Part shown: one piece after another, positions 1-6,563 of the stretch
Numbering within the stretch: the stretch's first letter is position 1
Layout: every line of letters begins with the position of its first letter
Assembly: GCF_018141525.1 (NCBI RefSeq)
Contig: NZ_CP064655.1
Coordinates: forward strand, 1,364,001 to 1,428,000
DNA from: Miltoncostaea marina
Lineage (GTDB): Bacteria > Actinomycetota > Thermoleophilia > Miltoncostaeales > Miltoncostaeaceae
Reading direction: 5' to 3'
DNA length: 64,000 bases
Notes under the pieces: model-generated
The model's database searches: none
The model's input: only the letters and a program-made list of their open reading frames with translations
What the model was told of the DNA's origin: nothing
Position numbers and translations under genes: made by a program

Positions 1-61
1 TGACGGCGAGGTGATCGACGGGCCGGCGACCCGTCCGCTGGAGCGTCGCGAGATCGGCTGA
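1..61 (+). CDS. C-terminal tail of a truncated gene, possibly a Rieske-type protein
   Basis: A reading frame enters from outside the window and stops at TGA 59-61, leaving 19 residues ending GPATRPLERREIG. The short GPATRPL stretch resembles the end of small Rieske ferredoxin domains, where a Gly-Pro-Ala turn precedes the last strand, but 19 residues cannot establish a family. It is followed by the convergent DUF488 gene 21 bases later. Confidence 0.35.
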   Translation, partial: DGEVIDGPATRPLERREIG

Positions 62-82
62 GCCGCCCGCCGTGCGACGCCG

Positions 83-454
83 TCACGCTCCGGCGCGCGG
101 CAGGCCCCGGCGCAGGACCTCCGCCAGCACCACCGCCTGGTTGTGGTCCGCGTCGCGCGCCGAGTAGACGAGCGTGAGCGTGCCGCGGCGGGCGGTCCGC
201 CGCAGGTCGGCCAGCTGCGAGCGGCACGCGCGCAGCTCCTCGACGTAGCGCTCGCGGAAGCCCGCGAAGCGATCCGGGTCGTGGCCGAACCAGCGCCGCA
301 GCCCGGCGCTCGGCGCGAGGTCCCGCGCCCAGTCGTCGAGCCGGGCCGCCTCGCGCGCCAGTCCCCGGGGCCAGACCCGGTCGACGAGCACGCGACGGCC
401 GTCCGACGCCGCCGGCGGCTCGTACGCGCGCTTCAGCCGGATGTCCACCGACAC
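83..454 (-). CDS. DUF488 family protein
   Basis: A 123-residue protein of the DUF488 family (COG3189-like), which is small, cytoplasmic and of unknown biochemical function. Recognisable family segments are VDRVWPRGLARE near residue 24, a WFGHDP motif mid-protein and LVYSARDADHNQA near the C-terminus, covering the whole domain. I chose the GTG at 452-454 because the conserved IRLKRAYEP strand begins three residues later; a second GTG at 446-448 is also possible. Much longer upstream extension is open only because stops are rare at this GC content. The gene converges on the truncated gene at the window edge. Confidence 0.85.
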   Translation of the reverse strand: MSVDIRLKRAYEPPAASDGRRVLVDRVWPRGLAREAARLDDWARDLAPSAGLRRWFGHDPDRFAGFRERYVEELRACRSQLADLRRTARRGTLTLVYSARDADHNQAVVLAEVLRRGLPRAGA

Positions 455-601
455 ATGCTGCCACCGGCCCCACCGGGCCCGCCGCGCCGGGACCGGCAAC
501 CCCGCGACCCTCCGTAGTCGCCCGCAGCGCGCGGCGGTCCGGTCCCGATGGCCGCCGCGGCCGCGGCGCCGATGGTGGGGGTGACCGCGAAGGAGGACGC
601 G

Positions 602-1393
602 ATGCCCCGTACACGCACCACCGGCCTGCTCGAGCCGTCCATCCGGCTGCGGGGCGACGCCGCCGACGGCCACCGCGAGCGCGCCATGGCGAAGCTGCGC
701 GCGGCGTGCATGTCGGCGCCACGACCGGTCATCCTGGGCCGGCTGGAGCTCGCGACCGAGCCCGACCCCGCGGTGGAGCGGCCCGCGATCGCCAAGGCGA
801 CCATCGACGTGGACGGGCAGCTGGTGCGGGCGCACGTGGCCTGCCGCACCATGGACCAGGCGATCGACCTGCTCGCCGCGCGCGTGCGCCGCAACATCCG
901 CGCGCTCGCCGCCCGCCGCCGCGACCTCGAGCGCCGCCCGCGAGGGGCCGGCGGCGGCGTCTGGCGCCACGACCACGAGCCCGCCCACCGGCCGGAGCAC
1001 CGGGCGCGGCCAGTGGCCGACCGGCGCCTCGCGCGGCGCAAGAGCCTGCCCGTGGCGCGGGTCACGCCCGAGCAGGCCGCCTTCGACATGCGGATGCTCG
1101 ACCACGACTTCCACCTGTTCACCGACGCCGCCACCGGCACGGACTGCCTGATCCACCGCACGGCCGACGGCGGCCTGGCGCTCGTCAGCGCCGACCCGGG
1201 CGCCTGCGGCGCGCCGGCCGGCCCACCCGTCGCGCCGGCGATCCCGATGGAGGTCGGCGACGCGCTCGCCGCGCTCGACGCCACCGACGGGCCGTTCGTG
1301 GCCTTCGTGGACCCAGACCGCGGCCGGCTGATGGTCGCCTACCGCCGGTACGACGGCCACTACGGGCTGCTGGGGCCGGCCGACCGCTACTGA
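602..1393 (+). CDS. Long-form ribosome hibernation factor (S30AE) with two tandem C-terminal domains
   Basis: A 263-residue HPF/RaiA-like protein expected to bind 30S subunits and silence ribosomes during stress. Residues about 12-107 match the S30AE N-domain pattern, including the segment ATIDVDGQLVRAH and the helix RTMDQAIDLLAARVRR. After a basic linker there is an S30AE C-terminal domain at about 150-200 (TPEQAAFDMRMLDHDFHLF) and a second, divergent copy at about 210-262 (AYRRYDGHYGLLGP). Ordinary long HPFs have one C-domain. Some mycobacterial hypoxia-linked hibernation factors also have an extended C-terminal part, which is the closest parallel I know. The start is ATG 602 because AAGGAGG lies at 590-596; an upstream in-frame ATG lacks this. 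Confidence 0.85.
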   Translation: MPRTRTTGLLEPSIRLRGDAADGHRERAMAKLRAACMSAPRPVILGRLELATEPDPAVERPAIAKATIDVDGQLVRAHVACRTMDQAIDLLAARVRRNIRALAARRRDLERRPRGAGGGVWRHDHEPAHRPEHRARPVADRRLARRKSLPVARVTPEQAAFDMRMLDHDFHLFTDAATGTDCLIHRTADGGLALVSADPGACGAPAGPPVAPAIPMEVGDALAALDATDGPFVAFVDPDRGRLMVAYRRYDGHYGLLGPADRY

Positions 1394-1505
1394 CGCCCGC
1401 GCGCCGGGGTTTTCCCGCAGCCGGCCTGCGCGTCGCGCCGATGAGCGGCGCGCCGGCGGGCGGGATGCTGCACGTGCGGGACCGGCGTGGAGCGGAGGGA
1501 GACGG

Positions 1506-3281
1506 GTGATGTCGGTGATCGATCTCGAGCCGGCGGTCGGCGAGACCCCCGGAGGCGGCGGCCCGGGCGGGTACATCCGCGCCGTCGCGGTCGACTTCGA
1601 CGGCACGCTCACCGACGGCGGGCGGCCCGGACGGGAGGCGCTCGACGCGCTCGCCCGCTACCGGTCGCACGGGGGCCGGGTGGTGCTGGTGACCGGCCGC
1701 ATCCTGGCCGAGCTGCTCGAGGCGTTTCCGGACGCCGCCGCGCACGTGGACCTGATCGTGGCCGAGAACGGCGCGACCGTGGCCCGTGACGGCGTCGAGC
1801 GCCTTCTCGCCGAGCCGGTCGACCCGGCCCTGATCGAGGCGCTGCGCCGGCGCGGGGTGGCCGCCCGCGGCGGCCGCGTGCTGGTCGCGATGCAGTGGAG
1901 CGACCACGCGGCCGCGGTGGAGGAGATCGGCCGGCTGGGCCTCGAGCTCCAGCTCATCCGCAACCGCGGCGAGCTGATGGTGCTGCCGTCCGGCGTCTCG
2001 AAGGGCAACGGCGTGGCGGAGGGGCTCGCCGACCTGCACGTCTCCTGCCACAACACGGTGGCGATCGGCGACGCCGAGAACGACCACTCGCTGCTCGCCG
2101 CGTGCGAGGTGGGCGTGGCCCTGGCGAACGCGGTGCCCAGCCTGCGCGCCCACGCCGACCTGGTGGAGGACCGCGCCGACGGGCATGGGGTGGCCGGCGT
2201 GCTCGACGGGCCGCTCGTCTCGGGCGCCGTTCTGCCGCACCCGTCGCGCTGGCGCCTGCACCTCGGCACGGACCCGTCGGGCGACGACGTCGCGCTGCCG
2301 GCCTCGCCGAGCAACGTGCTCGTGTGCGGCCCGAGCGGCAGCGGCAAGTCGCACGTGGCCGGGCTGATCGCCGAGGGGCTCGTGCGCCTGGGCTACTCGC
2401 TGCTGGTCGTTGACCCCGAGGGCGACTACGGGGCGCTCGGCGCCCTGCCGGGCGTCGTGACCGTGGGCGGGGCCGACCCGCTGCCCTCGCCGGAGCGCAT
2501 CGTCGAGCCCATCGGCCAGCTCGGCTCCGTCGTCGTCGACCTCTCGCTGCGCGACGCGGTGGAGCGCCGCGACTTCTACCGCCGCGTGCCCGCGATGGTC
2601 GAGGCCAACCGCGCCGCCCTCGGCATGCCGCACTGGCTCATCGTCGACGAGGCGCACGAGTACCTCGGCGCGGCCCATCACGACCCCGACGCGATCGTGC
2701 CGGGCCGCGGCGGCTACTGCTTCGTGACCTACCACGCCACCGAGCTGCCGCCGCGGGCGCTCGCGCGCCTGGACGTGCTGATCGCCCTCGCCGGCACGCT
2801 GCCCGAGTCGCTCCCCGAGCCCGTCCGCCACGAGCTCGACGGGGCCCGCGACCTGCTCGGGGCGGCCCGCCCCGGCCAGGCTGTCGTGATGCGGCGCGAG
2901 GGGACGAGGGGCGCGCCGGAGGCCCGCATCGTGACGCTCGCCGCCCGCGAGACGCTCCACGTGCGCCACCACCACAAGTACGTCAGCGGGCTGCTGCCCG
3001 AGGAGCTGCGCTTCCAGTTCCGCGTGGGGCCGTCGGAGACGGCCGGGCCGCCGGTCGCCAACGCGATGGAGTTCTACCGGGCGCTGCGCGCCTGCGACGC
3101 CGGGGCGATCGCCCACCACGCCGCAGGCGGGGACTTCTCGCGATGGCTCGAGGAGGTGCTCGCCGACCACGTCCTCGCCGGCCGCGCCGCGGCGATCGAG
3201 GACGCGGTCCGGTGCGGCGCCGCCGCCGACGAGGCGCGCGACGCCTTCCTGCGCGCCATCGAGGCGCGGTACATCGGTTGA
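1506..3281 (+). CDS. HAD phosphatase / P-loop ATPase fusion with a DUF5752-like tail
   Basis: A 591-residue three-part protein. Residues 26-230 form a Cof/sucrose-phosphatase type HAD phosphatase: motif I DFDGTLTD at 30-37, motif II VTGR near 65, the lysine in SGVSKGNGV near 166 and motif IV GDAENDHSLL near 188. Residues about 265-470 form an HerA/FtsK-like P-loop ATPase with Walker A GPSGSGKSH at about 275 and Walker B WLIVDEAHEYL at about 377. The last 110 residues (FYRALRACDAGAIAHH and GDFSRWLEEVLAD) resemble DUF5752. Start GTG 1506 follows GGAGGGA at 1494-1500; ATG 1509 is an equally good alternative. The substrate is unknown. The fusion suggests an ATP-dependent sensor coupled to sugar-phosphate or nucleotide dephosphorylation, but that is inference. 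Confidence 0.75.
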   Translation: MMSVIDLEPAVGETPGGGGPGGYIRAVAVDFDGTLTDGGRPGREALDALARYRSHGGRVVLVTGRILAELLEAFPDAAAHVDLIVAENGATVARDGVERLLAEPVDPALIEALRRRGVAARGGRVLVAMQWSDHAAAVEEIGRLGLELQLIRNRGELMVLPSGVSKGNGVAEGLADLHVSCHNTVAIGDAENDHSLLAACEVGVALANAVPSLRAHADLVEDRADGHGVAGVLDGPLVSGAVLPHPSRWRLHLGTDPSGDDVALPASPSNVLVCGPSGSGKSHVAGLIAEGLVRLGYSLLVVDPEGDYGALGALPGVVTVGGADPLPSPERIVEPIGQLGSVVVDLSLRDAVERRDFYRRVPAMVEANRAALGMPHWLIVDEAHEYLGAAHHDPDAIVPGRGGYCFVTYHATELPPRALARLDVLIALAGTLPESLPEPVRHELDGARDLLGAARPGQAVVMRREGTRGAPEARIVTLAARETLHVRHHHKYVSGLLPEELRFQFRVGPSETAGPPVANAMEFYRALRACDAGAIAHHAAGGDFSRWLEEVLADHVLAGRAAAIEDAVRCGAAADEARDAFLRAIEARYIG

Positions 3282-3391
3282 CGTCCCGGACCGCCTGAAC
3301 TTCGCTCTCACCATGTTTGCGTATCCCATGGACGGGGTACGCGACCGGCAGCCGCCAGGCCCATGTCGTCACCGTGCCCCGGAGGGAGAGG

Positions 3392-5533
3392 GTGCCCCGG
3401 CTGCTCGTGCCGCTCGTCATCGCGCTCGCGTGGGTCGCGGGCGCGGTCAGCGCGCACGCGGAGCAAGCCGGATCCGAGGTCCGGCGCTTCCAGGCCGGCA
3501 TGCTCGACGCCGGGCAGTCCCACACCTGCGCCGTCTCCGACGCCGGCGAGCTTCGCTGCTGGGGTAGCGGCGACTTCGGACGCTTGGGCTCCGCGGGCGT
3601 CGAGGACATCGGGGACGATGAGATGCCCGTCGACGGTCCTGCGGTAGACGTCGGATTCGGTCGCAGCGTCTCGGCGGTCGCCGCGGGTGAGAGCCACACC
3701 TGTGCGGTGCTCGACCGAGGCGAGCTGCGCTGTTGGGGGTTGGGCGCCGCCGGTCAGATCGGGCAGGGCGCGATGGACAACATCGGCGACGACGAAACGC
3801 CGGCAATGGCAGGTGTTGTCCGAACCGGTGGGCCGGTACACGGCGTCACCGCCGGAGGCGATCACACCTGCGTTGTCCTTGATGGTGGAGGCGTCCGGTG
3901 CTGGGGCGACGGCGCGTCTGGACGGCTGGGATACGGCGGCACGCAGGACATCGGCGACGACGAGACGCCGGACGCCGTTGGGCTCATTGATCTCGGTGGC
4001 CAACGCGCCGTTGCCGTCTCGGCAGGCGACATGCACACCTGCGCGATCTTGGCCGACGGGTCTGCGCGGTGCTGGGGCGAAGGAGCGAATGGTCGCCTCG
4101 GCACCGGGACGACCGAGGACATCGGCGACAACGAGACGCCTGGTGCGGTACCGCCGGTCGACCTTGGACCAGGGCGAAAGGCTCGGGCGATCTCGTCGGG
4201 CATGGCTCATACATGCGCGCTACTCGACGACGGCTCGGTCCGTTGTTGGGGTCTTGGAACCTTGGGTCGGCTGGGCTACGGCAGCACTGCATCCGTCGGC
4301 GACGACGAGGTTCCGGGGTCGGTGGCGCCCGTTGACCTCGGACCAGGCGAGTCGGCAGTCGCGATCGCGGCTGGTTCCACGCATACGTGTGCCGTACTCG
4401 AGGACGGCTCGGTGCGCTGCTGGGGCGCCGCGACGGCTGGTCGTCTTGGCACGGGTGACCTAATCACGATTGGTGACGACGAGCCCGTGAGCAGTGGCGC
4501 GCCCGTAGCGTTCGGCCCGGCGGTCCGGGCACGGGCGCTCTCCGCGGGGGGGAGCCACACGTGCGCACTGCTCGACGAGGGGACGCTCTCCTGCTGGGGG
4601 GCGAGCACCCTCGGCCAGCTCGGCTACAGCGATCCGGCGACGATCGGCGACAACGAGCCGGTCTCGTCCGCCGGACGGGTGCCGGTGGGCGCGACGATGA
4701 TCGGGTCGGTGGCGGATCTCTCATTGTCCGCGTCGGCCGACGCGACCGGCGCCGAGGTGGGGCAGGAGGTGGCGATCACCGTGCTCGCCGCCAACGCCGG
4801 CGCCGACCCGGCGACGGGCGTCACGGTGGCGGCGGCGCTGCCATCGGGCCTTGCGCACGCCGGATGGTCCGCCGCGCAGGGGGCGTACGACCCGGCGACG
4901 GGCGCCTGGCAGGTCGGGACGCTGGCGCCGGGGGCGCCGGCGACCCTGTCGCTGCGGGCACGCGTCGCGGCGGAGGGGCCGCACGACGTGGTTGTCGAGG
5001 TCGCGGCGTCGGGCGTGGTCGACCCCGACTCCGCCCCCGGCAACGCGGCGGCCGGGGAGGACGACCGGGCGGCCGTCCGCGTCACGGGCCTGGTGGCGTC
5101 GGCCGCGCCGGCGCCGCAGGCGCCCGGGGGGCCGCCGGCCGCGCCCGGGCCGCCCGTCGCGCCGGGGCCGGGGCCGGCCGCCCGGCGGCGCCCCCGCTCG
5201 CTGAGCCTGACGGTGCGTCCGCGGCGCGATCTGCGCCCGCCGGTGCGCCTCCGGGTCGCCGGCCGGCTCGCCCTGCCGGCGGGCGTCCGGGCGGCGCGGG
5301 CATGCGCCGGGCGGGTGGTCGTGAGCGTCCGCCGCGGCCGGGCGGTGGTCGCGCGCGGGCGCCCCGCGCTGCGGCGGGTGGCGGGGCGCTGCGCGTACGC
5401 CTGGCGCAGGACGTTCGCGGCCCGCGGATGGCGGGCGCGCGGGCCCCGCGCGCTGCGGGTGCACGCGCGGTTCATCGGCACGCCCGCGCTCCTGCCGCGG
5501 GCGGCGCGGGCGGCGCGGGTGCGCGTCCGCTGA
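3392..5533 (+). CDS. Secreted RCC1-repeat beta-propeller protein with a DUF11 domain
   Basis: A 713-residue exported protein. GTG 3392 follows GGAGGG at 3381-3386 and gives a clean signal peptide with core LLVPLVIALAWVAGAV and an AHA cleavage motif. Seven consecutive RCC1 repeats fill residues about 28-435. Each has the pattern HTCAxLxxGxxxCWG, LGxG and IGDDExP and lasts about 55 residues; seven is the number needed to close an RCC1 propeller. A DUF11-type Ig-like domain follows (ADLSLSASAD onwards), then a Pro/Ala-rich linker and a very basic Arg-rich C-terminus. No sorting signal or membrane anchor is visible. Codon choice in 3600-4480 is less GC-biased than in flanking genes, suggesting separate ancestry or recent repeat expansion. 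Function unknown; extracellular binding is likely. Confidence 0.8.
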   Translation: MPRLLVPLVIALAWVAGAVSAHAEQAGSEVRRFQAGMLDAGQSHTCAVSDAGELRCWGSGDFGRLGSAGVEDIGDDEMPVDGPAVDVGFGRSVSAVAAGESHTCAVLDRGELRCWGLGAAGQIGQGAMDNIGDDETPAMAGVVRTGGPVHGVTAGGDHTCVVLDGGGVRCWGDGASGRLGYGGTQDIGDDETPDAVGLIDLGGQRAVAVSAGDMHTCAILADGSARCWGEGANGRLGTGTTEDIGDNETPGAVPPVDLGPGRKARAISSGMAHTCALLDDGSVRCWGLGTLGRLGYGSTASVGDDEVPGSVAPVDLGPGESAVAIAAGSTHTCAVLEDGSVRCWGAATAGRLGTGDLITIGDDEPVSSGAPVAFGPAVRARALSAGGSHTCALLDEGTLSCWGASTLGQLGYSDPATIGDNEPVSSAGRVPVGATMIGSVADLSLSASADATGAEVGQEVAITVLAANAGADPATGVTVAAALPSGLAHAGWSAAQGAYDPATGAWQVGTLAPGAPATLSLRARVAAEGPHDVVVEVAASGVVDPDSAPGNAAAGEDDRAAVRVTGLVASAAPAPQAPGGPPAAPGPPVAPGPGPAARRRPRSLSLTVRPRRDLRPPVRLRVAGRLALPAGVRAARACAGRVVVSVRRGRAVVARGRPALRRVAGRCAYAWRRTFAARGWRARGPRALRVHARFIGTPALLPRAARAARVRVR

Positions 5534-5638
5534 CCGCGCCGGCATCGGCGGTCGCAACCTCCGCAAACCTGTCGAGGTCGCTGGTTTCGCCCGCAAACCC
5601 GGTGTATGAACGACTCGACACCACGGAGCGGAGGGTCG

Positions 5639-6088
5639 ATGTCGGAGCTCAACGACGCCGAGAGCCGGCGGGCATTGGCGGCCCGTCAGCGGCGCATGGC
5701 GCTGCAGCTTGCCCGTTCGGGGGAGTCGCCCGAGGCCATCGCGGCGCGGCTCGGCGTCACGCGCGCCGAGGTCCGCAAGATGGTGGCGCGCGAGGCGCGC
5801 AGCGTCGCCGACGAGTCGCACGCCACCGACCGGCGCATCGTGCACGCCGAGGCCCTCATGGAGCTGTGGCGGACGCTCTACACGCCGGCCGTGTCGGGCG
5901 ACATGCAGGCGATCGACCGCTTCCTGCGGGTGGAGGAGCGCCTGGCGCGCCTGCTCGCCCTCGACCTGGTCGACCACCTGCCCGCCCAGGCCGCCGCGAC
6001 GGCGTCCGGCGGGGCCGACGCGGAGCAGCCGCGCGAGCGGGTGCGCCCGGCCGACGACGCGCTCACCCGCCGCTTCGTGCGCACGTAG
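5639..6088 (+). CDS. Helix-turn-helix protein resembling a phage terminase small subunit
   Basis: A 149-residue protein starting at ATG 5639 behind GGAGGG (5629-5634 region). Residues about 15-45 (ALQLARSGESPEAIAARLG, then TRAEVRKMV) form a helix-turn-helix. The following segment has the pattern LWRTLYTPAVSGDMQAIDRF and RVEERLARLLALD, which is typical of phage terminase small subunits and related recruitment proteins. No terminase large subunit, portal or other phage gene is nearby. It is therefore either a domesticated phage gene or a regulator sharing the fold. The end at 6088 nearly abuts the convergent GNAT gene. Confidence 0.6.
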   Translation: MSELNDAESRRALAARQRRMALQLARSGESPEAIAARLGVTRAEVRKMVAREARSVADESHATDRRIVHAEALMELWRTLYTPAVSGDMQAIDRFLRVEERLARLLALDLVDHLPAQAAATASGGADAEQPRERVRPADDALTRRFVRT

Positions 6089-6100
6089 CGCGCCGCGCCG

Positions 6101-6529
6101 CTACCGGCTGGAGCGGATGAAGGCGGTCAGCCCGTACGAGGTGACGGGCACCATGCCCAGGCGCCGGTAGAACCCCTCGGCGCCGCGCTCGGCCACCAGC
6201 ACCTGGTGGTGGAAGCGGTCCATCGGATAATGGTCGAGGATGGCCCGGACGAGGGTGCGCCCGATGCCCTGTCGCTGGTGGTCCGGGGCGACCAGGATGT
6301 CGGCGATGTAGACGGCGAAGGCCTCGTCGGACATCGCGCGGGCGAAGCCCACGACGCGCTCGTCCTCCGTCGCGACGACGGCGAACGACGAGTGCTCGAT
6401 CGCGGTGCGCAGGCGGGCGGGGTCGCCCGCGTGCGTCCAGCCGTGCGCCCGGTAGAGGCCGATGATGCCGGGGAAGTGCTCGGCCACGTCGGCCGTGCGG
6501 ATCAGCACCGGTGGGCGGGTCGTCGTCAT
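6101..6529 (-). CDS. GNAT family N-acetyltransferase
   Basis: A 142-residue single-domain GNAT expected to transfer an acetyl group from acetyl-CoA to a small molecule or protein amine. The pyrophosphate-binding motif A is visible as QRQGIGRTL near residue 85, preceded by strand 4 (AVYIADILVAPDH). The C-terminal GFYRRLGM segment is the usual motif B. The gene is divergent from leuS: its ATG at 6527-6529 is 34 bases from the leuS start, so the two promoters overlap. A GGGGG tract just upstream can serve as ribosome binding site. The substrate cannot be told from sequence. Confidence 0.85.
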   Translation of the reverse strand: MTTTRPPVLIRTADVAEHFPGIIGLYRAHGWTHAGDPARLRTAIEHSSFAVVATEDERVVGFARAMSDEAFAVYIADILVAPDHQRQGIGRTLVRAILDHYPMDRFHHQVLVAERGAEGFYRRLGMVPVTSYGLTAFIRSSR

Positions 6530-6550
6530 GGGGCCCCCTGAACCGTATGC

Positions 6551-6563
6551 GATACTCGCGCCG
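6551..6563 (+). promoter_or_regulatory. Leaderless-type -10 element of leuS
   Basis: GATACT at 6551-6556 ends exactly seven bases before the leuS ATG at 6564, so transcription would start at or next to the A of the start codon. There is no Shine-Dalgarno sequence in the short gap to the divergent GNAT gene, which fits a leaderless message. Confidence 0.5.
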
